Of a stretch of 58,685 nt of DNA, positions 1 to 8,738 are shown piece by piece. The notes beneath the pieces are model-generated. The model was not told the DNA's origin. It searched no databases and worked only from the letters and a program-made list of their open reading frames with translations. The stretch comes from an uncultured Acetatifactor sp. (GTDB lineage Bacteria > Bacillota > Clostridia > Lachnospirales > Lachnospiraceae): the NCBI GenBank assembly GCA_910586485.1, contig CAJUIA010000026.1, forward strand, positions 1 through 58,685, in the 5' to 3' direction. The number at the start of each line of letters is the position of its first letter. Position 1 is the stretch's first letter. Both the position numbers and the translations under genes were made by a program.

Positions 1-169
1 TAAAGGTCTTGCCGGAACCCGTAACCCCCAGTAAAGTCTGGAATTGATTGCCCTCCCTGAAGCCTTTGACCAGCTCGGCTATGGCTGCGGGCTGGTCGCC
101 TGTGGGTTTATATTCCGAATGCAGCTTGAATGTTTTTTGTTCCACGAAGCTCTTCGACTCATTTTGCAT
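1..169 (-). CDS. uvrB: UvrB excinuclease subunit, N-terminal fragment cut by window edge
   Basis: Only the first 56 or so codons are inside the window. The translation begins MQNESKSFVEQKTFKLHSEY and continues through KPTGDQPAAI to the Walker A motif GVTGSGKT, which is the canonical start of the UvrB damage-recognition helicase of nucleotide excision repair. UvrB is loaded onto damaged DNA by UvrA and recruits the UvrC nuclease. The start at 169 is set by a GGAGG ribosome site at 179-183, nine bases upstream. A sigma-A promoter and a LexA-type palindrome lie upstream, which fits SOS control. The gene follows the polytopic membrane protein gene but is separated from it by a terminator, so it is an independent unit. 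Identity is secure; the rest of the gene lies outside the window. Confidence 0.95.
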   Translation of the reverse strand, partial: MQNESKSFVEQKTFKLHSEYKPTGDQPAAIAELVKGFREGNQFQTLLGVTGSGKTF

Positions 170-266
170 GTAATATTGCCTCCGTAATACCGTTGAAAAT
201 ATATCAGAATAGTTCACATATAAATCAAATCTTCCAGAATGGACTAGCAGCCCAAAAGCAATTTTG

Positions 267-295
267 ATTATACCATAGGACATTTTATTTGTATA
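267..295 (-). promoter_or_regulatory. Probable sigma-A promoter of uvrB
   Basis: Read on the minus strand there is a perfect -10 TATAAT (267-272), a 17-base spacer and a weak -35 TATACA (290-295, four of six consensus bases). It lies about 100 bases before the uvrB start codon. Confidence 0.6.
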
Positions 296-315
296 GATAA
301 AAACCGCAATTTTTA

Positions 316-327
316 GAACATTTGTTC
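316..327 (-). promoter_or_regulatory. LexA/DinR-type SOS box upstream of uvrB
   Basis: The 12-base palindrome GAACAAATGTTC (minus-strand reading) matches the Gram-positive LexA consensus (GAAC, four bases, GTTC). It lies about 20 bases upstream of the -35 hexamer of uvrB. uvrB is a well-known LexA target in Bacillus, so SOS repression is the expected role. A second GTTC half site lies at about 337-340. Confidence 0.7.
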
Positions 328-372
328 CGAAACTTTGTTCTCTGATTTCGACATATATGCGTCCCTGTGAAT

Positions 373-407
373 AAAAAGACAGAGCCTTTCAAAGGATCAG
401 CCCTGCC
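373..407 (-). terminator. Rho-independent terminator after the membrane protein gene
   Basis: On the minus strand GGCAGGGC (400-407) pairs with GCTCTGTC (378-385) with two G-U pairs, followed by five T (373-377). It lies about 75 bases after the stop codon at 480. Confidence 0.55.
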
Positions 408-479
408 TTTCTTTCGAATCATTTATTCTTTTTCAGCTGGCAGATCCATGCCATTGGATAAAAACTGCCACTTTCGTCA

Positions 480-1811
480 TCATAGCGTCCCCTTTGGATT
501 CTGTGCCGGAACGCCCGGTTCCAGCAATTTAAAGATACCTGTCACAACGGCAAATACACTGGCCGCCAAAATCCTACAGGTAAACTGCCAATGCTGTTCC
601 GAATGATTCTGTGCCAGAAAATACCACGCCAACGGATATAAGGCCAACACAAAGTAAGCGCCGGCACCGGACAAATCGAATCGCATTTTGGACACAGACT
701 CTTTTAACGCCTTTGCATTTTTCAATGCTCCCACGAGAATATAAACGGCCGAAACAACCAAAATCAAAATATAACACCAGTTAAGAAAAGGCTGAATATT
801 TTTCCCAAGTACACTGAAAAAGCCTTTTATCCTTGAATAGCCTTCCGCACTGCCGGTCCTGACAAAAATCGTCCGGAGCGCATCCTGAATGCAGCTGCTT
901 CCGGTAAGACAATCAGTAAGAATCCATTTAGCCGCCCACATTCCAACATACCCGGCACTCCATTCCATGCTGTTCTTTAAAAGATTAGACATATTTTTTC
1001 TGAAATTTCCGCCGCAGAAATATAAATATATTCCCAACGGGTAGATCAAAGTTACCAAAGGATATGTCAGGAAATCAAAATAAGCTACTGCCATCCCAAC
1101 AGCAAAAAAGAAAAGGCCGTACCATCGGCGTCTGAGCAGGATGTCATTGATTTTTAATTGGATCAAGACCGCCGCCATCATCACATAAAAACAAATGCTC
1201 AGGGATAATGAGGCATAGGTGCTGACAAAAGACAAAAAAGGGAGCGATATTAATAAGGCCTTCGCCAAAGAATAAGCACCCTTCCGGCAAAGAATAACCG
1301 TACCCGCCCCCACAAAAACAAGCTGCACTGCTGCCTGCAGCAGCCGGATGGTATTAAAGGATGTAAGAAGCAGCAGAGGCTTCAAAAAAACCAGATACCC
1401 ATGCCAGTATCTTGAATAGCTCACTTCACGGGGCTGCGGAGTACCGGTAAGATAATCCTTCAGAGAATGCCCCGGCCACCATCCGCCTTCCTCAGCACAG
1501 CTTTCGCTGCGGTACATATGAAGCACCTGCCCCAAAAGACCATGCTGATCGGAAGAATATACCGCATGCTCCAGCATCAGACAATCCGTAAAATTCCCGG
1601 TTAAAGTAGCGCGGTATCCTTCTATCAGCACCTCATCATCAAATTCCTTCTCTATCATTTCCAAAGACCAATAAACATGTTCCTTCATCGGAGCACAGGG
1701 CAGCAGATGAACAAGGATCAATGCTGAAAAGCCCAATATAACCCCTGCCAGCAGCACGATTACATGATATTTCATAAAATTAATCTGCTTTTTCTTACCA
1801 GTACATCCCAT
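480..1811 (-). CDS. Polytopic membrane protein of unknown function
   Basis: A 443-residue protein that I do not recognise as a characterised family. One hydrophobic segment near residues 14-36 is followed by a polar, probably extracytoplasmic stretch (about 40-135) containing several Cys, Tyr and Trp residues, then about eight hydrophobic segments to residue 430. That layout (short anchor, long soluble loop, many membrane helices) resembles GT-C-fold glycosyltransferases or polymer-flipping enzymes of the envelope, but no diagnostic motif is visible, so function is open. The start MGCTGKKKQ has an AGGAG ribosome site ten bases upstream; a later Met at residue 13 is possible. The gene sits 27 bases after the hybrid kinase gene in the same direction, so it may be co-transcribed with the envelope cluster. 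A terminator follows. Confidence 0.7.
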   Translation of the reverse strand: MGCTGKKKQINFMKYHVIVLLAGVILGFSALILVHLLPCAPMKEHVYWSLEMIEKEFDDEVLIEGYRATLTGNFTDCLMLEHAVYSSDQHGLLGQVLHMYRSESCAEEGGWWPGHSLKDYLTGTPQPREVSYSRYWHGYLVFLKPLLLLTSFNTIRLLQAAVQLVFVGAGTVILCRKGAYSLAKALLISLPFLSFVSTYASLSLSICFYVMMAAVLIQLKINDILLRRRWYGLFFFAVGMAVAYFDFLTYPLVTLIYPLGIYLYFCGGNFRKNMSNLLKNSMEWSAGYVGMWAAKWILTDCLTGSSCIQDALRTIFVRTGSAEGYSRIKGFFSVLGKNIQPFLNWCYILILVVSAVYILVGALKNAKALKESVSKMRFDLSGAGAYFVLALYPLAWYFLAQNHSEQHWQFTCRILAASVFAVVTGIFKLLEPGVPAQNPKGTL

Positions 1812-1837
1812 TTCTTCTGCACTCCTCTCCGTCTCTG

Positions 1838-4405
1838 CTACAAATACTTCTCAAGCACCCGAATCAGCTTTTCCACATCTATGGGCTTGGAAATATGCTC
1901 ATTCATTCCGCTGTCCAGACTATGCTGAATGTCCGCCGCAAAGGCATCCGCCGACATAGCGATGATCGGCAGCCCCGCATCCGGCCTGTCCAGAGCCCGG
2001 ATGGCCTCCGTCGCATCGTACCCGTTCATCACCGGCATCCGTATATCCATGAGAATCACATCATAATAGCCCAGCTCGCTTTCCCGGAAGGTATCCACAC
2101 AGATTTTTCCGTTCTCCGCCCGGTCCACCTTAAATCCGGAGGCAGTGAGGATGGTCTCCGCAATCTCCCAGTTAATGTCGTTATCCTCCGCCAAAAGAAT
2201 ACGCCTGCCGGTAAAGTCCTTTTTCTCTCCCTGCTCCCGCTTCTGCTCTTCCTCTTTCCCGTTCAGCATATAACGGCTCAAGCCCGTATACAGATTAGAC
2301 TTGAAAAGCGGCTTGGAAATAAATCCGTTGACTCCGGCCTCCAATGCCTCTTCTTCTATATCGCTCCAGTCATACGCAGAAATAATCAGGATGGACGTAT
2401 CGTCCCCAAGCCGCCTCCGGATCTCCTTTGTTGTCTGAAGTCCGTCCATGCCCGGCATTTTCCAATCCAGCAAAATAATCTGATATTGATCTTGGGTACC
2501 GTGGCACTTTTCCACCTTCCGCACCGCTTCTTCCCCGCCAAGCGCATATTCCGCGTCCAGTCCAATCTCCTTTAAAGATTCTACTGCGCTCATGCACAAA
2601 TCCTCGTTGTTGTCCACCACCAGCATTTTCCATGCCGGAAGAATCATTTCCTCTTCCCGAACGTCGGCCTTTTTTAAGTCCATCACCACATGAAACTCGC
2701 TGCCTTTGCCGGGCGCACTGACCACGTTGATGGTTCCTCCCATCATGTCTACGATACATTTGGTGATGGCCATCCCTAAGCCCGCGCCTTCCGTCTTTTC
2801 CACATGGGCGTTGTTCTCTCTGGTAAAGGACTCAAAGATCGTTTTCTGAAATTCCGGCGTCATGCCGATGCCGTTATCCTTCACACTGAAATGGCATCGG
2901 ATATAGGCTTCACCCTGAGGGGAAGGCTCCTGGGACAGCTCCATATGAATCCGTCCGCCCTCCTGCGTATATTTTACCGCGTTGGATAGCAGATTGATCA
3001 ACACCTGATTTAAGCGGACACTGTCGCAGTATACATTTTCCGCTTCAATCTTGCGGATAAAAATATCAAAGTGCTGCCCCTTCTCCTTTACCTGGGGCTG
3101 AATAATATTGACAATGCTCTCCATGGTATCCCGCAGCGAAAGATTATCCATGTTCAAAGAAAGCTTTCCGCTCTCAATCTTTGACATATCCAGCACGTCG
3201 TTGATCAGGCCCAAAAGATGCTTCCCTGACAGGGTAATCTTTGCCAGGCAGTCCTTCAGTCTGACCTTATCGTCAATATTCGTCATGGCAATGGCCGTCA
3301 TCCCCATGATACCATTCATCGGCGTGCGAATATCATGGCTCATATTAGACAGGAACTCACTTTTTGCCTTGTTTGCATAGACGGCCTCGGCCTCCGCCCT
3401 TTCCAGCTCCAGCATCTGGCGCTGTGACATCCGAAGATATATGACAAAAATGACAAGAACCGCTGCAAGAATAATACCGCAGGCTGCCAGTATAACCACC
3501 TGGCGTACATTGGACAGCGACATGACCGAATCGGTAAGCACGCCGTATGGTATCGCGGCTACCAGATACCAGTCCGTTCCCCCCAGCGAGCTGCAGTAGA
3601 GCTGTCGATATTCATCTTCTACCAGCACCTGAGTGGTATAGCTTGCTCTGTCTTTCATGGCAAGCCGCAGTTCCTCTACATAATCCTCAGGTGTCTTACC
3701 GTTATATTCCGTAAAAACCTCTCGTATTCTGGTAAAGTAATTATTCCGATAGGCCGCGCTGCTTCGGATCACAAAGGAACCGTCTCTCCGTATAATATGA
3801 TAATAGATCAGAGAATCCTCCGATTCCATGACCAGCGCTTCTTCCAGATAACTGATCGGCATACCCGCGATCAGCCAGGCACTCTTTTCGCCGTCCGCCA
3901 TGGGATACTCGGCGGGTATCGAAAACAATATCAAACGCTCGCCGTTTTCGCTTATGCCGCTGGTAATGTTTTTTCCTTCATTTGTCAGCACCTCCTGAAA
4001 CTCAATATTGTCGATGGGCTCTACCGGCAGGCCGTCAATAAGCTCCGCCTTGCCTGTTTTCGTATACAATGCAAGATAATTGAAGCCTCTGATACTGCTG
4101 CTGAAAGCAAGCTCTTCCTTCATCTCATCCCCATACACGGCCGTTTCCGGCAAAGTGCGCTGAACAATGCCCTCCATCTGCATCATCTGGAGATTAACGA
4201 TCGCGTCAAACTTTTGCTGCAGCTGCTTACTCATTTCCGACATATACAGGCTTCCCATATCGTTGATCGTATCGTCACTGCTTTTCCCCATATATCCGGC
4301 TACGGAGCTAAATACAACAATACAAAGCACTACCAGAAACACCACGCTGTAAAACAGAAAACGCCTGATATTGATAAATCTCTTATTCTTCCCGTCCTTA
4401 TTCAT
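1838..4405 (-). CDS. Hybrid sensor histidine kinase with two receiver domains
   Basis: 855 residues. A membrane helix (about 15-37), a large extracytoplasmic Cache-like sensor region (about 40-298) and a second helix (about 300-326) lead into a HisKA dimerisation/phosphoacceptor domain with phospho-accepting His357 in SNMSHDIRTPMNG. The ATPase domain has N box NQVLINLLSNAVKYT, G1 DNGIGM and G2 GAGLGMAI. Two receiver domains follow, with acceptor aspartates D647 (LLDWKMPGMDG) and D787 (LMDIRMPVMNG). There is no C-terminal HPt domain and no separate response regulator next door, so output must pass through a partner elsewhere or through the receivers. It is 15 bases downstream of the S41 protease and points the same way, which suggests that it senses envelope state. 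The second receiver is ATP-site-like in neither sequence nor length; both look intact. Confidence 0.93.
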   Translation of the reverse strand: MNKDGKNKRFINIRRFLFYSVVFLVVLCIVVFSSVAGYMGKSSDDTINDMGSLYMSEMSKQLQQKFDAIVNLQMMQMEGIVQRTLPETAVYGDEMKEELAFSSSIRGFNYLALYTKTGKAELIDGLPVEPIDNIEFQEVLTNEGKNITSGISENGERLILFSIPAEYPMADGEKSAWLIAGMPISYLEEALVMESEDSLIYYHIIRRDGSFVIRSSAAYRNNYFTRIREVFTEYNGKTPEDYVEELRLAMKDRASYTTQVLVEDEYRQLYCSSLGGTDWYLVAAIPYGVLTDSVMSLSNVRQVVILAACGIILAAVLVIFVIYLRMSQRQMLELERAEAEAVYANKAKSEFLSNMSHDIRTPMNGIMGMTAIAMTNIDDKVRLKDCLAKITLSGKHLLGLINDVLDMSKIESGKLSLNMDNLSLRDTMESIVNIIQPQVKEKGQHFDIFIRKIEAENVYCDSVRLNQVLINLLSNAVKYTQEGGRIHMELSQEPSPQGEAYIRCHFSVKDNGIGMTPEFQKTIFESFTRENNAHVEKTEGAGLGMAITKCIVDMMGGTINVVSAPGKGSEFHVVMDLKKADVREEEMILPAWKMLVVDNNEDLCMSAVESLKEIGLDAEYALGGEEAVRKVEKCHGTQDQYQIILLDWKMPGMDGLQTTKEIRRRLGDDTSILIISAYDWSDIEEEALEAGVNGFISKPLFKSNLYTGLSRYMLNGKEEEQKREQGEKKDFTGRRILLAEDNDINWEIAETILTASGFKVDRAENGKICVDTFRESELGYYDVILMDIRMPVMNGYDATEAIRALDRPDAGLPIIAMSADAFAADIQHSLDSGMNEHISKPIDVEKLIRVLEKYL

Positions 4406-4420
4406 AGTACAATGTCCTCT

Positions 4421-5728
4421 TTATTTCCCCATTTCCTTCTTCAGTACATCCTTGGCCTTTTCCATCTGATTATCCGGATGGTCTTCGCTGCCGTAATAGG
4501 CTTCCCCGTCAAATTCACAGATTACATCCGGCTCGATGCCGATTCCGTGGATATTATTACCGCTTGGCGTATAATAGGCACTGACGGTAATCTTAACGGC
4601 CGAACCGTCCCGGAAGGACATGATCTGCTGCACGATACCCTTGCCAAAGGTAGTGGTGCCCACCAGCGTACCGATTCCATGATCCTTAATTGCTCCCGCC
4701 ATGATCTCCGCCGCACTGGCAGAATTCATATCCACCAGCACCACAAGAGGCAGCTCAAGCTCCCGCTTTCCGTCACACTTATACTCATCGCGCTTTCCGT
4801 TTTTATCTTCCGTATAAACGATCATTCCCTCAGGCAGGATCATATTGCACATATCCACCACCGCACCTAAGTTTCCTCCCGGATTGCCCCTCAGATCCAG
4901 AATGATCCCTTCCGCATCCGAGCCTCTCGCCATGGCAAGCGCCTCGGCAAACTGGTCCACCGTCACATCGTCAAATTCCGTAACCTGAATATAAGCCATG
5001 TTGTCTTCCAGCATACGGAATTCCACCGTAGGAGATTCCACCTTCTGTCTTGTCAGCGTCAGGGACACATAATCGCTCTCTCCTTCCCTGATCAGGGTAA
5101 TCTCCACGTTTGTTCCCTCCGGCCCCTTAATCAGGGCAACCGCCTCCGTCAGATTCAGGCCATATGTGGAGGTCCCGTCTACCTCATAGATCAGATCATT
5201 GGCCCGCAGATCTGCCGCCTCCGCAGGCGAGCCCTCGATGACCCCGCTGATCTTGGGCAGCCCTGTATTCGTATCCAGCTGGACATATGCGCCGATTCCA
5301 TAATAGATCCCCTGAGACTGCTCCATCATGCTGGTTAACTCTTCCGCCGTATAATACTCGGAATAGGGATCCCCAAGCGATGCCAGAAGTCCCTTGAACA
5401 TTCCGTTCTGCAAGTCCTCTTCAGGCACATCATGGAGGAAGAAATATTGGTTGATGGTTTCCTCCAGTGCCTGAAGTTTGGCAATGGTATAGGAATTCAG
5501 AGCCGAACTTTCATCCACCTTCACATCCGTATTATCTGCCTTGCTCTGCTCCATGGCATTCTGGATGCCCAGTCCCGCAAAGCCAATGCCCACCGCCAGC
5601 AGTGCCACGCCGATGCCCACTACAAGCCCTACGAAAAACAGCCCTCTTCCGCTGCCCTTCTCCTTTTGAGGGGGCTGCACCGGCTGCATATTGTTCATAT
5701 TGTTAAAGTAATTCTGATTCTCATCCAT
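4421..5728 (-). CDS. S41 family C-terminal processing peptidase (CtpA/CtpB-like) with PDZ domain
   Basis: 435 residues from the chosen start MDENQNYFNN. A Pro/Gln-rich cytoplasmic tail, a single membrane anchor (about 33-60), then an extracellular region. The PDZ domain lies around residues 135-225 (GIGAYVQLD ... GSPAEAADLRANDLIYEV). The S41 protease core contains LRGNPGGNL, the catalytic serine in NSASAAEIMAG and the catalytic lysine in TTFGKGIVQ. These serine proteases cleave C-terminal tails of envelope proteins. A longer reading to 5749 is open, but the GGGAGG at about 5743-5748 serves as the ribosome site for the ATG at 5728. The gene lies between the M23 peptidase and the hybrid kinase, so a role in processing a wall hydrolase or signalling protein is a reasonable inference. 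Confidence 0.93.
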   Translation of the reverse strand: MDENQNYFNNMNNMQPVQPPQKEKGSGRGLFFVGLVVGIGVALLAVGIGFAGLGIQNAMEQSKADNTDVKVDESSALNSYTIAKLQALEETINQYFFLHDVPEEDLQNGMFKGLLASLGDPYSEYYTAEELTSMMEQSQGIYYGIGAYVQLDTNTGLPKISGVIEGSPAEAADLRANDLIYEVDGTSTYGLNLTEAVALIKGPEGTNVEITLIREGESDYVSLTLTRQKVESPTVEFRMLEDNMAYIQVTEFDDVTVDQFAEALAMARGSDAEGIILDLRGNPGGNLGAVVDMCNMILPEGMIVYTEDKNGKRDEYKCDGKRELELPLVVLVDMNSASAAEIMAGAIKDHGIGTLVGTTTFGKGIVQQIMSFRDGSAVKITVSAYYTPSGNNIHGIGIEPDVICEFDGEAYYGSEDHPDNQMEKAKDVLKKEMGK

Positions 5729-5801
5729 AGGATTTTCCCTGCCTCCCAATGTTTCACCTCAAACTTCGGTTTCTCAATATCCTTGTAAAATTGTATAACG
5801 C

Positions 5802-7034
5802 TTATCTTGTAATGTAGTTCCACGGCGACTGATACTCCCCGTTCAGGCGCACGCTGAAATGCAGATGGGGACCTGTGGAACGCCCGGTGCTTCCCACTGC
5901 GGCAATCTTTTCCCCCCGGACTACAATGTTATCCTTCTCCACGTAAAGGGCGGAAGCGTGCATGTATATGGTAAACAGCCCGGAGCCATGGTCGATCATT
6001 ACATAATTCCCCATGGTGCCGCTATAGGCTGCGGCCACCACCACCCCGTCATAAGCCGCATAGATTGCCGTTCCCTTGGGCGAGGCCAGATCCACACCGT
6101 TGTGAAACTGCTGCACCCCCAGCGTCGGGTGTATCCGGGGACCGTAATCATCGGAAACCCTGGTGTAAGAAGCTACCGGAAACTTAAAGGTTCCGCCGTC
6201 ATAGGTAAGAACTACACCGCTGTTGGCCAGTATCCTCTTCTTTTCTTCTGCAATCAGGGCCTCCAGCGTGGCAATCTCACTATCCTGGGCTTCAATCTCC
6301 TCCTCGTACTCCTTTATGGCCTTTTCCTTGTTGGTTATGTCCGTTTCATAAGCCAGAATATCCTTGTTCTTCTGGTCAATCAGCGCCTCCAGGTTTCTCT
6401 GTTCTTCCTCTACACTTGCCTTTGCTTCATCCAGGATTTCCTTTTCCAGCTCAAGCTCCTGCTTACACAGCTCCACATATTCTCTGACCAGCGTATAATC
6501 CTGCATCATCTTCTGGTCATAGGCCATGATTCTTTCGGCATAATCCGCCTTATTCAGGAAGTCCCCAAAGTTGACGGATTTCAAAAGCATCTCCAGCATC
6601 TGCGGGTCTCCGGACTCATATACCAATCTTATGCGGCTGATCATGGACTCTTTCTGGTTTTCTTCATTTTCCAGCGCCACCTCCAGCTCGCCCTCGGCTA
6701 CAGTGATCTCCCCTTCCTTTTCCGTGATCTTCGTGTTAAGCTCCCGGATATTCTGTTCGATCTGCGCAAGACTGCCGTCAAGCTGCACCACATAATTTTT
6801 CAGGCTGGAGCGCTGGGTCTCCAGCTCCTTTTTAATATTCTGCAAATTGCTGAGCCCGCTCTGTAACGAATCCTTTTCGCCCTGAGCCTGGCGGATCTGT
6901 TCCTCCTTTTCCCGAATGCTGTCCGAGGTAATAGAGGACATTGTCAACGCCGCCACATCCTGCTTGGTTCTAAAAAACGAGACACACAACAGGGCAACGG
7001 CAGCGACACACATTATCACATTCTTTTTTTTCAT
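5802..7034 (-). CDS. Coiled-coil M23 peptidase (EnvC/CwlO-type murein hydrolase)
   Basis: 410 residues. An N-terminal signal peptide (VIMCVAAVALLCVSFF), then long heptad-rich coiled coils (about 38-110 and 160-265), then a C-terminal LytM/M23 domain (about 295-410). The zinc-binding pattern is complete: HNGVDL supplies His and Asp, and GPHLHF supplies the second His pair, with MHAS between. In Bacteria, FtsEX activates just such coiled-coil hydrolases or hydrolase activators (EnvC, PcsB, CwlO). Unlike EnvC the motif set here is intact, so it is probably an active endopeptidase rather than only an activator. The gene starts 12 bases after ftsX, so the two are almost certainly co-transcribed and it is the obvious FtsEX partner. 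Confidence 0.92.
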   Translation of the reverse strand: MKKKNVIMCVAAVALLCVSFFRTKQDVAALTMSSITSDSIREKEEQIRQAQGEKDSLQSGLSNLQNIKKELETQRSSLKNYVVQLDGSLAQIEQNIRELNTKITEKEGEITVAEGELEVALENEENQKESMISRIRLVYESGDPQMLEMLLKSVNFGDFLNKADYAERIMAYDQKMMQDYTLVREYVELCKQELELEKEILDEAKASVEEEQRNLEALIDQKNKDILAYETDITNKEKAIKEYEEEIEAQDSEIATLEALIAEEKKRILANSGVVLTYDGGTFKFPVASYTRVSDDYGPRIHPTLGVQQFHNGVDLASPKGTAIYAAYDGVVVAAAYSGTMGNYVMIDHGSGLFTIYMHASALYVEKDNIVVRGEKIAAVGSTGRSTGPHLHFSVRLNGEYQSPWNYITR

Positions 7035-7046
7035 AGGCCTCTGCCT

Positions 7047-7994
7047 CTATACATGCAAATGCTTCCTGACTGTTGTAATACTTCCCAGAAAACCGATTCC
7101 AGCGCCGACCAAAAGCGACACAGGCGTCAGCATTCCAAAAATCTGCTCCGTTGTCAAAAAATCAAGTACACCACTGAGAATCTCAAATCTCTCCGCAATA
7201 TAGTTTAACGCATAATTATAAAGGACCCTGATCAGTCCCAGTGGAATTGCCGCTCCCAGCAGGCCGATCAAAATGCCCTCCAGCACAAAGGGCGCACGCA
7301 CAAAGAAATCCGTGGCACCGATGTACTTCATGATATTAATTTCCGTGGAACGAACGGAAATTCCGATGGCCACCGTGTTGCTGATCAGGAATATGCTGAC
7401 CGCCAGCAGAATCACAATAATTCCGATGGACACGTAAGCAATGAGCAGGTTTACGCCGCTTAAGGTATCTGCCGTCAGCGCGGAAAAGTTTATCCTGCGC
7501 ACCTCCGGTATGGAATTCAGCCAGTTCACCAGCGCCGTCTGCATGGAGACATCACTTAAAAACACCTCATAAGAATACTCGCCCACCAGCGGATTATCGG
7601 GAAACCCTTCCGCGTATTCCTCCGCATGCTCGCCCCAGTGGTCAGCCATATAATCAGCCCAGGCCTCATCATCGGAAATGTATACCACCTCGGAAACCTC
7701 CACCCGGTTGGCGATCATCCGGCCGATCTCTTCCACTCTCTGGTCCGTGGCTGCCGTATGGGATAAACCCATGGACTCACATTTATCATGCTCATTATGA
7801 AAGAATACGGTGACGGACACCCCTTCCTCCACCTTCATGACCGTACTCCTAAAGTTTGCCACGATGGCATAAAACAGACCGAATAAAAAAAGGCAGGCAG
7901 AAATCGTTGCAATGGAGGCCAGCGAATACCACTTATTCCGAAAAATATTGACAAATCCCTGGCGGAAGGTATAGAACAAAGTACTAATCTTCAT
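7047..7994 (-). CDS. ftsX: Cell division protein FtsX
   Basis: 315 residues with FtsX topology: a first membrane helix (about 22-45), an extracellular domain of about 120 residues, then three C-terminal helices (about 170-200, 220-250, 285-308). It is the membrane subunit of the FtsEX ABC-type complex that couples ATP hydrolysis to activation of peptidoglycan hydrolases at the septum. The start overlaps the end of ftsE by 11 bases, typical translational coupling. The extracellular loop is where FtsX contacts its coiled-coil hydrolase partner, which here would be the product of the next gene. Confidence 0.96.
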   Translation of the reverse strand: MKISTLFYTFRQGFVNIFRNKWYSLASIATISACLFLFGLFYAIVANFRSTVMKVEEGVSVTVFFHNEHDKCESMGLSHTAATDQRVEEIGRMIANRVEVSEVVYISDDEAWADYMADHWGEHAEEYAEGFPDNPLVGEYSYEVFLSDVSMQTALVNWLNSIPEVRRINFSALTADTLSGVNLLIAYVSIGIIVILLAVSIFLISNTVAIGISVRSTEINIMKYIGATDFFVRAPFVLEGILIGLLGAAIPLGLIRVLYNYALNYIAERFEILSGVLDFLTTEQIFGMLTPVSLLVGAGIGFLGSITTVRKHLHV

Positions 7995-8727
7995 CTATGT
8001 ACTCTCCCCCTTCCTCGTCATTCACAATGACTCCCCGCTTCACGGTGACCACACGCTTGTGCATGGCGTTGACGATTTCCTTGTTATGAGTCACCACCAC
8101 CACCGTAGTACCGTTTTCATTAATCTCATTCAGCAGGCTCATGATTTCCCAGGAATTCTTGGGATCCAGATTTCCGGTAGGCTCATCCGCAAGCAGGATC
8201 GCCGGATTATTTACCAGCGCTCTCGCCAGCGCCACTCTCTGCTGCTCTCCGCCGGAAAGCTGTTTTGTCTTCGCCTTATATTTCCCGGCCAGGCCCACCG
8301 TAGCCAGAATTGCAGGCACATTTCTTCTGATCTCGCCCACCGGCGTCTCCACGATTCTCTGGGCAAAGGCCACGTTTTCGTAGACATTTCTGTCGTTCAG
8401 CAGGCGGAAGTCCTGAAACACCACTCCCAGATTCCGCCGAAACCTGGGGATCTGCCTGTGGCGCAGCTTTGCCAGGTCGTTTCCCATAACATAAACACTG
8501 CCGCTGGTGGCAGTAAGCTCCCGCAGCAGAAGTTTTATCATAGTCGATTTACCGGAGCCGCTGTCCCCTACGATAAATACAAACTCACCCCTGTGTATAT
8601 TCAAGGTCACATTATTCAGAGCAGGAGCGCCTGTGGAATAAACCTTACTCACATTATCCAGAAAAATAACGCCCTTCTCTTCTACCAGCTGTTCCCGCTT
8701 CCTTCTCAGCTGTTCCTTTCTTCCCAT
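7984..8727 (-). CDS. ftsE: Cell division ATP-binding protein FtsE
   Basis: 247 residues with a complete ABC ATPase core: Walker A GDSGSGKST, ABC signature LSGGEQQRVALARAL, Walker B ILLADEPTGNLD and the switch histidine in VVVVTHN. It pairs with FtsX to drive septal wall hydrolysis. The N-terminus carries about 18 charged residues (MGRKEQLRRKREQ) before the usual FtsE start; the AGAGGAG ribosome site supports this longer start. It lies 11 bases after the PucR-like regulator and overlaps ftsX. Confidence 0.97.
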   Translation of the reverse strand: MGRKEQLRRKREQLVEEKGVIFLDNVSKVYSTGAPALNNVTLNIHRGEFVFIVGDSGSGKSTMIKLLLRELTATSGSVYVMGNDLAKLRHRQIPRFRRNLGVVFQDFRLLNDRNVYENVAFAQRIVETPVGEIRRNVPAILATVGLAGKYKAKTKQLSGGEQQRVALARALVNNPAILLADEPTGNLDPKNSWEIMSLLNEINENGTTVVVVTHNKEIVNAMHKRVVTVKRGVIVNDEEGGEYIDED

Positions 8728-8738
8728 AAAAGTCTCCT

